A model generated the notes under the pieces. That model was not told the origin of the DNA. It made no database searches and saw only the letters and a list, made by a program, of their open reading frames with translations. Shown piece by piece: positions 24,345-32,933 of a stretch of DNA of 38,303 bases. The translations under genes and the position numbers were made by a program. Within the stretch, counting starts at the first letter, position 1. Every line of letters begins with the position of its first letter. The stretch is from Chloroflexota bacterium (GTDB taxonomy: Bacteria > Chloroflexota > Limnocylindria > Limnocylindrales > CSP1-4): assembly GCA_021802825.1 (NCBI GenBank), contig JAJZRG010000035.1, forward strand, positions 1 through 38,303, given 5' to 3'.

Positions 24345-26537
24345 TCAGGCGGGGATGACCGGGTCGGCCGGCGGTGGGGGGGTGCGGCCAGGCGACCCGG
24401 CAGCGCCGAGGCGCGTGGATGAGGCGGGGGCGGCCATGGCCGCCGCGTCGGCATCGGCGAAGTGGCAGGCGACCTGGCGGCCGTCGCCCAGGAGCACGGG
24501 ATCCTCGGTCTCGCAGGCGGCGGGATTGCCCAGCCGCTCGCGGAGCCAACAGCGGGGGTGGAAGCGGCAGCCGGGCGGGACATCGACGGGTGACGGCGTC
24601 TCGCCCGCGAGCAGCAGGCGGTACTCGCGCGGGCCAGGCTCGGGCACCGGGATCACGGACACCAACGAGCGCGTGTACGGGTGGCGCGGCGCCGCGATCA
24701 CCTCGTCGGCGCGTCCGATCTCGACGATTCGCCCCAGGTACACGACGGCGATCCGGTCGGCGATCACCCAGGCCAGCGACAGGTCGTGGGTGATAAACAG
24801 GAACGCGAGGTTGCGGCTGCGCCGGAGCTCGAGCAGCAGCGCGAGGATCTCGGCCCGGACTGACACGTCCAGCATCGAGACCGGCTCGTCGGCGATCATG
24901 AAGTCCGGGTCGAGCACGAGCGACGACGCCACCGCGACGCGCTGGCGCTGGCCGCCCGAGAGGTGGTGCGGGTGCCGCCAGGCGATCTGTTCGGGCGGGT
25001 GGAGGCCGGCCGCGCCGAGCGCCTCGTGCACGATTCGCCGGCGCTCGGTGTCCGACGAAGCCACGCCGTGGATGCGCAGCGGCTCGGCCACGATCTCGTA
25101 CACCGTCTGCCGAGGGTCCAGCGACTCGTAGGGGTCCTGAAACACCAGCTGGACCTTGCGCCGCAGCTGGCGCAGCTCGCGGCCCCTGACCTGCGCGAGG
25201 TCCTTGCCGCGGTACACGACGCGGCCACTGACGGGGTGCTCCAGACCATCGACCGTGCGCGCGATCGTGGTCTTGCCGCACCCCGATTCACCCACGAGCG
25301 CGAGGATCTCGCCGGGGCTCACCTCGAACGACACGCCGTCCACGGCGCGCACCACCTTCTCCGACGAGCGCATGCCTACCGCGCCCCGAACCGGGAACTG
25401 GACCCGCAGGTCCTCGACGCGCAGGATCGGCTCGCCCGCGCCGCCCGACGCCGGTGCGTCGAGCGCCAGCGCGGCCGTCGGCCCTGCGCCCGCGAGCGCG
25501 AGCACCTCCTCGGCACGATGGCAGGCGACGACGTGGCTGCCCGATGCCGCCTGCTCACCGCTCGCGGGCGATGCCGCCTGCTCGCCGCCCGGGGCGCCGT
25601 CGACGGGCCCGGGCTCGATCACGCGGGCAGCGGGCTCCTCGACCCGACAGCGCTCCACGGCCATCGAGCACCGGTCCGCAAACCGGCACCCCGCAGGCGG
25701 GTGCAGCAGGCTGGGCGGGTGCCCCGGGATCCCGGCTACGAACGACCGCTCGGAGCGGATGTTGGGGAACGCCCGCAGCAGCGCCCGCGTGTACGGATGC
25801 GCGGGCCTCTCGTACACGGGCTCAACGCGGCCAACCTCAGCGTGGCGCCCGGCGTACATCACCGCGATCTGGTCGCACGTCTCGGCGATCACCGAGAGGT
25901 CGTGCGAGATAAGGATCATCGACAGCGCGAGCTTGCGCCGCAGGTCGCGCAGCAGCTCCAGGATCTGGGCCTGGATCATGACGTCGAGCGCGGTGACCGG
26001 CTCGTCGGCGATCACCAGCTTCGGCCGGCATGCGAGGGCCATGGCGATCATGACGCGCTGGCGCATCCCGCCCGAGAACTCGTGCGGGTAGCTGCGCCCG
26101 CGGGCCGGGTTGATCCCCACCAGCTCGAGCAGCTCATTCACGCGGCTGCGCACCTCGGCGGCGCCCACGCCCGGCTCGTGGCGTCGGATGGGCTCCGCAA
26201 TCTGCGAGGCGATCGTGTGCACGGGGTTGAGCGCATTCATCGCGCCCTGGAACACCACCGAGATGCCCTTCCAGCGCACGTGCTCGAGCTCGCGCTCGGA
26301 CAGGCCTGCTAGGTCGACACCGTCGAACCGGACGATCCCGTCGATCCTGGCGGTCGGCGGCAGCAGGCGCGGGATGGCCAGCGCGGCCGTCGTCTTGCCG
26401 CAGCCCGACTCGCCCACGAGGCCCAGCGCCTCACCCGGCTCGAGCCAGAGCGACAGGCCGTCCACCGCGCGGACCTCGCCCTCGGTGGTGGCGTAGCGGA
26501 CCCACAGGTCCTCGATCGTCAGCAGCGCCATCGTCAC
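24345..26537 (-). CDS. Fused double ATP-binding subunit of peptide-type ABC importer (DppD-DppF fusion)
   Basis: 730 residues holding two complete ATPase domains. The first has Walker [10 protein letters not shown] (43-51 region), signature FSGGMRQRV and Walker B LVIADEP. The second has Walker A ending at K422, signature LSGGQRQRV and Walker [13 protein letters not shown]. Both are followed by the oligopeptide/HPY-type C-terminal region with Cys clusters (CRFADRC and CRFHPRCW), which in some homologues binds an iron-sulfur cluster. Normally DppD and DppF are separate; here a ~80-residue Ala/Gly-rich linker joins them. The start is GTG 26537 (GTGA overlap with the permease stop) or ATG 26531. 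Couples ATP hydrolysis to the two permeases encoded upstream. Confidence 0.92.
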   Translation of the reverse strand: MTMALLTIEDLWVRYATTEGEVRAVDGLSLWLEPGEALGLVGESGCGKTTAALAIPRLLPPTARIDGIVRFDGVDLAGLSERELEHVRWKGISVVFQGAMNALNPVHTIASQIAEPIRRHEPGVGAAEVRSRVNELLELVGINPARGRSYPHEFSGGMRQRVMIAMALACRPKLVIADEPVTALDVMIQAQILELLRDLRRKLALSMILISHDLSVIAETCDQIAVMYAGRHAEVGRVEPVYERPAHPYTRALLRAFPNIRSERSFVAGIPGHPPSLLHPPAGCRFADRCSMAVERCRVEEPAARVIEPGPVDGAPGGEQAASPASGEQAASGSHVVACHRAEEVLALAGAGPTAALALDAPASGGAGEPILRVEDLRVQFPVRGAVGMRSSEKVVRAVDGVSFEVSPGEILALVGESGCGKTTIARTVDGLEHPVSGRVVYRGKDLAQVRGRELRQLRRKVQLVFQDPYESLDPRQTVYEIVAEPLRIHGVASSDTERRRIVHEALGAAGLHPPEQIAWRHPHHLSGGQRQRVAVASSLVLDPDFMIADEPVSMLDVSVRAEILALLLELRRSRNLAFLFITHDLSLAWVIADRIAVVYLGRIVEIGRADEVIAAPRHPYTRSLVSVIPVPEPGPREYRLLLAGETPSPVDVPPGCRFHPRCWLRERLGNPAACETEDPVLLGDGRQVACHFADADAAAMAAPASSTRLGAAGSPGRTPPPPADPVIPA

Positions 26538-27433
26538 CGGTTCCGGAGTCGCGGGTTGAGGATGCGGTCAAGCGTGTAGCCGATCAGCGTGAACGCCAGC
26601 ACCACGATGACGATGCCAATGCCCGGCGGCACCAAGTACCACCAGGCGCCCCGGCTCGATGCGCCGTTCGTGAACGCCGAGTGGAGCATCGTGCCCCACG
26701 AGGTGTGCGTCGGGTCGCCCAGGCCGAGGAACGCGAGCGTCGCCTCGGCGAGGATGGAGCCCGCGATCACGAGCACCGTGTTGGCGAAGATCAGCGGCAG
26801 CACGTTGGGAAGGATGTGGACCGTCGCGATTCGCCAGTCGGTGGCGCCCAGCGCGCGGATCCGCTCCACGAACACGCGCTCCCGCAGCGTCAGCACCTGC
26901 GATCGGACGATCCGCGCGGTCGAGGCCCAGCTGGTGAGCCCGATGACCAGGATGATCACGCCCAGGCTCTGGCCGACGACGGCCGCCAGCACGATGATCA
27001 GCGGCAGCGTGGGGATGACCAGGAAGAAGTCAGTGACGCGCATCATCAGCCCGCCCAGCCAGCCTCGGCTGTAGCCGGCCGAGAGCCCCACGGCCGTCCC
27101 CGCAACCATCGAGATGGCCGTCGCCAGCAGGCCCACCAGGAGGCTGACCTGGGCGCCCGCGAGCGTCTCGCGGAACACGTCGCGGCCCAGCTCATCGGTT
27201 CCCAGCCAGTGCGCGGCGGTCGGTCCCCTCAGGATGTCCGCGGCGGTCTTGCCCACTGCCGTGGGGTCGAACGGGAACACGACCGGCCCCACCACGGCGA
27301 GCGCGACCGAGAGCGCCAGCAACAGGAACCCGACCCGACCGATCGGATCCGACCAGGCGAGTCCCATGGCGGCCCGAGCGGCGGCGACCCGGCCGCGGTC
27401 CTGCTCGGGCGCGGCAGCAGCGAGCGCGCTCAT
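26534..27433 (-). CDS. ABC importer permease, DppC/OppC type
   Basis: 299 residues. A cytoplasmic N-terminus with the OppC_N region precedes the first span (~33-53); [13 protein letters not shown] is the typical extracytoplasmic motif of DppC-type permeases. Five more spans follow, and the coupling-helix EAA loop is [21 protein letters not shown] (read in segments). The ATG overlaps the TGA of the DppB-type gene by four bases. It forms the heterodimeric channel with that protein. Confidence 0.92.
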   Translation of the reverse strand: MSALAAAAPEQDRGRVAAARAAMGLAWSDPIGRVGFLLLALSVALAVVGPVVFPFDPTAVGKTAADILRGPTAAHWLGTDELGRDVFRETLAGAQVSLLVGLLATAISMVAGTAVGLSAGYSRGWLGGLMMRVTDFFLVIPTLPLIIVLAAVVGQSLGVIILVIGLTSWASTARIVRSQVLTLRERVFVERIRALGATDWRIATVHILPNVLPLIFANTVLVIAGSILAEATLAFLGLGDPTHTSWGTMLHSAFTNGASSRGAWWYLVPPGIGIVIVVLAFTLIGYTLDRILNPRLRNR

Positions 27434-28410
27434 GCGTTGCGCACCCGCGGGTCGATCCACAGGTACAGCAGATCGGACAGGAAGTTCGCCAGGATGACGG
27501 TGACCGCGAACAGCAGGAACGTGGCCTCGATGACGGGGTAGTCGCGCTTGAGGACCGCGTCGTAGATGAGCTCGCCCATGCCCGGCCAGCTGAACACCGT
27601 CTCCACCTGGATGGCGCCGCCGATCACGAGCGCCACGTATAGGGCGGACGCCGTGACCACGGGCAGCAGCGCGTTGCGCACGCCGTGGCCCCACAGGACG
27701 CGGCGCCGGCTGAGGCCCTTCGCCTTGGCGGTGAGGATGAAGTCCTCGGTCATGACGTCGACCAGCGACGATCGCGTGATCAGAACGAACTGCCCGATGT
27801 CCACCAGGACCAGGGTGATGGTGGGCAGGATCATGTGCCGCAGGCTGTCGATCGCCCCGTCCCAGAACGATTTGAAGTGGGCGCCGGGCGTGCTGGCCCC
27901 CGAGATCGGCAGCCAGTGCAAGTACACCCCGAAGATGAAGATCAGCACGAGCCCCGTCCAGAACGTCGGCAGGCTCCAGAAGAAGAGCGAGGTGACGACG
28001 GTCGAGGCGTCGAGGCGCGACCCACGCCGCGACGCCGCGATCACGCCAGCCACGATGCCGATGAGGATCACCAGCACTGTGGCAAGGGCGAGCAGCTGGA
28101 CGGTGTTGAGAAGGCGCTGGGCCAGCAACTCGGCGACGGGCTCGCGGAACGAGAACGACGTCCCGAGGTTGCCGGTCAGCAGGTCGCGTAGGTAGACGAA
28201 GTACTGGGCGTACAGCGGCTGGTCGAGACCGTAGAGCTCGCGCAGCCGCGCGATGTCCTCGGGCTGGAGGTGGCCGGCCCGCGCCTGGAGACGGACAGGG
28301 TCGCCCGGCAGGACGTGGAACAGCAGGAAGTTGAAGGTCGCGACGGCGAGCAGGGTGATGACGACTTGGGCGATCTTGGAGCCCAGGTACCGCACCCGAC
28401 GCCTGCTCAC
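27430..28410 (-). CDS. ABC importer permease, DppB/OppB type
   Basis: 326 residues from GTG 28410, with GAGG eight bases upstream. The first span is near 11-30 (IAQVVITLLAVATFNFLLFHVLPGDP), including the PGDP motif typical of DppB/OppB. Five more spans follow, and the EAA loop is TAKAKGLSRRRVLWGHGVRNALLP (in segments). The frame continues another 52 codons upstream, overlapping the end of the lipoprotein gene, but that part is Pro-rich and not permease-like. It is 32 bases downstream of the binding-protein gene. Confidence 0.92.
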   Translation of the reverse strand: MSRRRVRYLGSKIAQVVITLLAVATFNFLLFHVLPGDPVRLQARAGHLQPEDIARLRELYGLDQPLYAQYFVYLRDLLTGNLGTSFSFREPVAELLAQRLLNTVQLLALATVLVILIGIVAGVIAASRRGSRLDASTVVTSLFFWSLPTFWTGLVLIFIFGVYLHWLPISGASTPGAHFKSFWDGAIDSLRHMILPTITLVLVDIGQFVLITRSSLVDVMTEDFILTAKAKGLSRRRVLWGHGVRNALLPVVTASALYVALVIGGAIQVETVFSWPGMGELIYDAVLKRDYPVIEATFLLFAVTVILANFLSDLLYLWIDPRVRNA

Positions 28411-28442
28411 CGTGTCGCCTCGTCCCTCGCTGCGGGGCCGCG

Positions 28443-30191
28443 TCAGCGGGCCGGGACAATGTGGAGGTAGTTGTCGCGGGTGAAGTTGAAGACCATACCA
28501 CCCGGGATCTGGGCCCAGTTCGCCCAGGTGTCCGTGCGGTAGGCTTGGAGCTTGTCCTGGTACCACATCACCAGGTAGGCGGCGTCGTTGTAGTACTCGC
28601 GCTGCATCTGGTCGGTGATCGCCTTGCGGGCGACCGGGTCGATGGTGACCGCCTGCTGCGCGTACTGGTCGTCGTACTGCTTGTTGCAGTAGAAGACGTC
28701 GTTATTGCCGCCGATCTGGCTGCACAGCGGGACGCCCAGCATGTAGGAGGGGTCGAGGGCGCCCGAGTCCCAGCCCCAGACGAACATGTCCCAGTTGGGC
28801 GTGTCGGTGTTGTACACGGTGTCGTTGAGCGTGTTCTCGTCGAGGGTCGTCAGCTCCAGCTTCACGCCGATGGCCGCTGCGGCGTTCACGACCAGCTTGG
28901 CCGCGCAGACGTCCACGTCGGTCGTGTTGATGGCGATGAGGCGGAAGGCGAGCTGCTTGCCATCGGCCGACGACCGGACGCCGGTGTTGTTGGGGTCGGT
29001 GAAGCCCGCCGCGTTGAGCATCTGCTTGGCCTTGTCGGGGTTGGCGTTGAACTGCTGGTCAGCCGGGATCGACAGGTGCCAGTCGGCCATGCCGGCCGGA
29101 ATGATCGTGTCCCCGGGCGTGCCGTGGCCGGCCAGGCAGAGCTGGACCAGCTGGTTGCGGTCCACGGCGTCCTGGATGGCCTGGCGGATCGTAACGTTCT
29201 TGAGAAGCGGGTTGCCCTTGGATGTCGCCTTCGTGGACACGTTGAAGCCGATGTGGTGGAACGAGAACGAGGGCAGGGCGACGGTCTTGACGCCATCGGC
29301 CCCGGTCATCCCGTCGAACACTGTGGGCGGGACCTGCGGGATGATGTCGAGCTCGCCCGAGCGGAGGCCCTGGCCCATCACGTCACTGTTGTCGTAGCGG
29401 ACCCAGGTGATCGTCGCGGGCGCCGGCAGCTGGCCCCACCATGCCGCGTTGCGCGTGATGGTGAGCGGCGTGCCGGAGGTCCACTTCGTCGAGAGGGTGT
29501 AGGGGCCCGTCCCGACCGGCTTGTCGTTGCGGAACTGCTCAATCTGCTTGAGCGACATCGCGCTCCAGATGTGCTTGGGCACGATTGGCACCACGAGGGC
29601 CGGGTTGAATGCCTGGGGGGCTGAGAAGTCCAGCTCCACCGTCAGCGCGTCGGGCGTCTTGACGCCGGTCAGGTTGAGCAGGAACTGGGCGTACTGACCG
29701 AGGTCGTTGTCGTGGATCAGGTTGTAGGTGTATGCGACGTCGGCTGAGGTGAACGGCTGGCCGTCGTGCCACTTCACGCCATCGCGCAGCTGGAACGTCA
29801 TCGACTTCCCGTCGGCCGACTGCGTGAAGGAGCTCGCCAACTCCGGCTCGGGCTTGAGGTCGAGCCCGTAGTCCATCAGCTTGTCATAGATGAGCTGCGT
29901 GACCTCGACGGCCTCGGTGGTGGCGGCGGTGAGGGGATTCATCGTGTCCGGCTCGGAGAGCCAGCCGATGCGCAGGGGCTGGTCGGTGGGCGAGGGGACG
30001 ACAGCCGAGGGCGAGGCGGAGGGCGCTGCCGATCCCGACGCGGTCGCGGGTGCGGAGGCCACGGTCGAGGACGAGGTCGCCGCGGCCGACGCCAGGGCCG
30101 AGGCCGAGGGCGACGCCTCCGACGAGCCGCAGGAAGCCGCCACCAGGGCGGCGCCCGCCATCAGGGTCCAACTGGTACGCCAGCGGCTCAC
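28443..30191 (-). CDS. Solute-binding lipoprotein of peptide-type ABC importer
   Basis: 582 residues from GTG 30191, chosen because AGGAGG lies seven bases upstream and a lipoprotein signal starts there: RWR, hydrophobic core, then lipobox VAASC with C21 lipidated. A Ser/Ala/Pro spacer (~22-70) precedes the SBP_bac_5 fold (LRIGWLSEPDTMNPLTAATTEAVEV, in segments; YDKLMDYG; FQLRDGVKWHDGQPFTSADV). This family binds peptides, but also oligosaccharides, opines, nickel chelates and others, so the ligand cannot be read from the sequence. First gene of the importer operon, with its own promoter/operator at 30248-30268. Confidence 0.92.
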   Translation of the reverse strand: MSRWRTSWTLMAGAALVAASCGSSEASPSASALASAAATSSSTVASAPATASGSAAPSASPSAVVPSPTDQPLRIGWLSEPDTMNPLTAATTEAVEVTQLIYDKLMDYGLDLKPEPELASSFTQSADGKSMTFQLRDGVKWHDGQPFTSADVAYTYNLIHDNDLGQYAQFLLNLTGVKTPDALTVELDFSAPQAFNPALVVPIVPKHIWSAMSLKQIEQFRNDKPVGTGPYTLSTKWTSGTPLTITRNAAWWGQLPAPATITWVRYDNSDVMGQGLRSGELDIIPQVPPTVFDGMTGADGVKTVALPSFSFHHIGFNVSTKATSKGNPLLKNVTIRQAIQDAVDRNQLVQLCLAGHGTPGDTIIPAGMADWHLSIPADQQFNANPDKAKQMLNAAGFTDPNNTGVRSSADGKQLAFRLIAINTTDVDVCAAKLVVNAAAAIGVKLELTTLDENTLNDTVYNTDTPNWDMFVWGWDSGALDPSYMLGVPLCSQIGGNNDVFYCNKQYDDQYAQQAVTIDPVARKAITDQMQREYYNDAAYLVMWYQDKLQAYRTDTWANWAQIPGGMVFNFTRDNYLHIVPAR

Positions 30192-30247
30192 CGCAACTCC
30201 TCCTTCGCGGGACCTGGGACCGACCCGAGTTGATCCCGGGTCACAGT

Positions 30248-30268
30248 GCAGACTCTGTATATAGAGTA
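30248..30268 (-). promoter_or_regulatory. Promoter/operator of the importer operon
   Basis: Read on the minus strand it is TACTC, TA, TATACA, G, AGTCTGC. It contains a near-palindrome ACTCT...AGAGT (30252-30267, seven of eight pairs) and a -10-like TATACA at 30256-30261, about 65 bases before the GTG. It matches the copy at 32894-32914 in 18 of 21 positions. Likely operator of the GntR regulator encoded at 34292. Confidence 0.6.
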
Positions 30269-30296
30269 ACAGCATCGGGCCCGGGCCGTGCAAGCG

Positions 30297-31328
30297 TCAC
30301 CGGGTCAGCGTGACCTTGGACAGGTTGCGCGGCCGGTCCGGGTCCACCCCGCGCGCCCCGGCGAGGTGCCACGCATACAGCTGGCAGGGGACGATGCTCA
30401 CCAGCGGCGCCAGCCACTCGGGCACGCCGGCCGGCACCGGAATGCCCGCGCCCAGGGCGAGGGCCTCGGGCGTGTCGGATACCACCAGCAGACGCGCCCG
30501 CGCGGCGTGGAGCCGTCCGAGGAGCTCGAGCACGCCCGGCAGGGCGGGACCGGCCGTCGCCACCGCGAGGACGGGGAAGCCGCCAGTCACGAGGGCGATC
30601 GGCCCGTGCTGGAAGTCCGCCGTGCTGTACGGGTCGGCGAGCACGTAGGCGAGCTCCTTGATCTTGAGCGCCCACTCCCGCGCCGTGGCGTACTGGAATC
30701 CGCGGGCGAGGACGACACAGCGCTCATCGCCGGCATGCGCGGCGGCCGCAGCGATCACCCGCTCCTCGGTGGCCAGCGCCTCGCGGACAGCGGCGGGCAG
30801 GGCGCGCAGCTCCTCGCCCGAAGCCCGGTCGCCCGACATCGCACCGGACAGCATCGCGACCACCATGATCGAGGCGAGATACGTCTTGGTGGCGGCGACG
30901 CCCAGCTCCGGGCCTGCGTTGATCGCGACGCAGTGGTCCGCGACCGCCGCGAGCTCCGAGGTCGGGTCGTTCGTCATCGCGACGGTCAGGGACCCCTGAC
31001 GGTGCGCGTCCTCGAGCACGGCCGCGATGTCGGGCGACTTGCCGGACTGCGAGATGCCCAGCACGAGCGCGTTGTGGAGCCGCGGCATCGCACCGTAGAC
31101 CGACGCCAGCGACGGCGCTGCGAGTGCCACCGGCAGCCGATTGCGCGCGCCCAGGACGTACTGCGCGTAGATCGCGGCGTGGTCCGACGTGCCGCGCGCC
31201 GCCACCACCACGAGGTCGACGCCCCGTGCCCGGACCTCGCGGGCGATCGCCTCGATCTTCGCGCCGCCCTCGTCGAGAAGCCGGGCGATGACGTCCGGGC
31301 CCTCGCCCAGCTCGGTACGCGTGCTCAC
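30297..31328 (-). CDS. SIS-domain isomerase/deaminase-like protein (GlmS C-half type)
   Basis: 343 residues from GTG 31328 with GGAGG seven bases upstream; four-base overlap with the FGGY kinase gene. Two sugar-isomerase (SIS) domains: ARGTSDHAAIYAQY (~50-65) and GISQSGKSPD (~96-105) form the phosphosugar pocket of the first, ARGFQYATAREWALKIKE (~190-207) the second. The tail DPDRPRNLSKVTLT closely recalls the C-terminus of GlmS. The glutaminase domain of GlmS is absent, so it would work as a phosphosugar isomerase or deaminase, like NagB-II, AgaS or FrlB-type proteins. Substrate unknown; an amino or iminated sugar phosphate made by the neighbouring kinase is plausible. Confidence 0.85.
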   Translation of the reverse strand: MSTRTELGEGPDVIARLLDEGGAKIEAIAREVRARGVDLVVVAARGTSDHAAIYAQYVLGARNRLPVALAAPSLASVYGAMPRLHNALVLGISQSGKSPDIAAVLEDAHRQGSLTVAMTNDPTSELAAVADHCVAINAGPELGVAATKTYLASIMVVAMLSGAMSGDRASGEELRALPAAVREALATEERVIAAAAAHAGDERCVVLARGFQYATAREWALKIKELAYVLADPYSTADFQHGPIALVTGGFPVLAVATAGPALPGVLELLGRLHAARARLLVVSDTPEALALGAGIPVPAGVPEWLAPLVSIVPCQLYAWHLAGARGVDPDRPRNLSKVTLTR

Positions 31329-32851
31329 AGGAGGACCTCCTCGGGGTGGGATCGGGGGTGGGTGAGGACGGCTGGTGAGAGTGCCGCGAGAGCGCGGCGG
31401 GCAGCCTCGTGGCGCTCCCAGAGCGCCCGCCATGTCGCCGCGGCGGCGGGCGCGGGGGCGACGCCATTCGCCAGGCTTGGCACGGATGGCGACTCGGCGC
31501 CGAGGGCTTCGAGCGCGAGCGCAGCGGCGCCCCAGGCAGACGCCGGATGGTCGGGGTCGGCCGACCAGCGGACCTGGCGCCCCGTCGCGTCCGCCAGGGC
31601 CCCGACCACGACGCGGTAGCTCACGGACGGGCCACTCATCACGATCTCCGCGCGGGCCCCCGCGACAGCCTGGAGCACCGATGCGCAGCGCCGGCTCTCG
31701 AGGGTGATCCCGTCAAGCAGCGCACGGGCGACGTGAGCGCGGCCGTGCGCGAGAGTCAGGCCGGCGAGCGTTCCGCGCAGCTCCGCGTTCCACAGCGCGC
31801 CCTGCTCGCCTGGGCCGAGGTAGGGGAGGAAGACGACGCCCTCGGCACCCGGCGGCACGGTTCCGGCCAACGACCACACGTCGCCCTCGCCCCCGCCGGC
31901 CACGCCGAGCAGCTCGGCGAGCCAGCGAACGGCGCTCCCCGTGGCGACCAAGTCCATCTCCAGCCCGTAGGAGCCGGGCCGTTCGAGCGGCGTGACGAGG
32001 TAGCGGTGGTCGGGGTCGATGACGATCCGATCGGCCACGCCGAGGATGGCGGTGCTGGTTCCGGCCACGTACGCGATGCGGCCGGGCTCCGTGACGCCCA
32101 GCCCGCGCGCCGCCAGCACCGAATCCGCTGCGCCCAGCGCGACCGGCAGGCCGGCGGGCAGCCCGAGCCGGTCCGCAATCGCCTCGCTGAGGCCGGCGGT
32201 GTGGTGCGAAGGGCGAATGGCGGGCAGCATCGGGCGCCGCGCGGGTGACGCGCCCAGCGCCTCGGCGAGGATCGCCTCGTCCCAGCGCCCCGCGGCGAGG
32301 TCGAGGCAGGCGAAGCCGGTGGCGGTGCTGGGGTCTGTGACGAGCTCGCCGGTGAGCTGAGCGAAGAGCCAGTCCTTGGCGCCAGCGATGACGGGCGCCG
32401 CGCCGCGCGGGTCGTCGTCCTCGCGCAGCCGCAGCAGGGCTGGGAGTAGGTAGCGCCCGTCGAGCCACTGTCCCGTCCGCGCGTACAGGGCCTCGCCCCC
32501 CAGGGCATCGCGCAGTCGCTCGCCCTGCGGCCCCGCCCGGCTGTCCTCCCAGGTGATCGCGCGGCCGATTGGCGCCAGACCGGCGTCCGAGGCCACGAGC
32601 GTCGGGATCATCGCGGACAGCCCGATCGCGACCCAGCATGACGGGTGGACCGTGCGCGCCAGCTCACCGACCACGGCCTCGACCGCCCCCAGCCAGGCGG
32701 CCGGATCCTGTTCCGCGCAGCCGAGCGGAGTGCGCGTGGTGGCATAGCGGGCCGTCGCGCGCGCGAGCACGGCGCCGTCCTCGCCCACGGCGACGCTCTT
32801 GAGACTCGAGGTGCCGAGGTCGAGGCCGACCGCTACGCGCTGGTTGCACAC
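31325..32851 (-). CDS. FGGY-family carbohydrate kinase
   Basis: 508 residues from GTG 32851, chosen because GAGG lies five bases upstream and because the upstream ATG at 32887 falls inside the divergent operator. The N-terminal phosphate loop is GLDLGTSSLKSVAV. The mid-protein segment GAADSVLAARGLGV has the catalytic Asp region, and VAGTSTAILG is the second phosphate loop. C-terminal GPSVSYRVVVGALADATG is the adenosine region. FGGY kinases phosphorylate sugars and polyols (xylulokinase, gluconokinase and others); the exact sugar is unclear, but the overall form is nearest to xylulokinase-like members. First gene of the kinase-SIS pair. Confidence 0.88.
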   Translation of the reverse strand: MCNQRVAVGLDLGTSSLKSVAVGEDGAVLARATARYATTRTPLGCAEQDPAAWLGAVEAVVGELARTVHPSCWVAIGLSAMIPTLVASDAGLAPIGRAITWEDSRAGPQGERLRDALGGEALYARTGQWLDGRYLLPALLRLREDDDPRGAAPVIAGAKDWLFAQLTGELVTDPSTATGFACLDLAAGRWDEAILAEALGASPARRPMLPAIRPSHHTAGLSEAIADRLGLPAGLPVALGAADSVLAARGLGVTEPGRIAYVAGTSTAILGVADRIVIDPDHRYLVTPLERPGSYGLEMDLVATGSAVRWLAELLGVAGGGEGDVWSLAGTVPPGAEGVVFLPYLGPGEQGALWNAELRGTLAGLTLAHGRAHVARALLDGITLESRRCASVLQAVAGARAEIVMSGPSVSYRVVVGALADATGRQVRWSADPDHPASAWGAAALALEALGAESPSVPSLANGVAPAPAAAATWRALWERHEAARRALAALSPAVLTHPRSHPEEVLL

Positions 32852-32860
32852 AGGCGCCTC

Positions 32861-32914
32861 GCGACTTGCACAAGGAGTATCATGCACCCATCATACTCCT
32901 TATACACAGTCTGC
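32861..32914. promoter_or_regulatory. Divergent operator between kinase and aminotransferase genes
   Basis: The spacer is an extended inverted repeat: AAGGAGTAT (32872-32880) mirrors ATACTCCTT (32893-32901), and the pairing continues into ATG/CAT around a central CACC. Each arm runs outwards into ACT...AGT. The right arm with TATACA (32901-32906) and AGTCTGC (32894-32914 overall) faces the aminotransferase gene; the left arm, read on the minus strand, is TACTCCTT, GTGCA, AGTC and faces the kinase gene. The right arm shares 18 of 21 positions with the importer promoter. Probable binding sites for the GntR protein. Confidence 0.65.
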
Positions 32915-32933
32915 TAAGAGCGAGGCATGGCGC

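Noticed and set aside
30297..31328. Calling the SIS protein GlmS
   Set aside because: The N-terminal glutaminase domain is absent and the gene sits in a catabolic context.
32887..32887. ATG start of the FGGY kinase
   Set aside because: It lies inside the divergent inverted repeat, without a ribosome site; GTG 32851 has GAGG five bases upstream and the family N-terminus follows directly.
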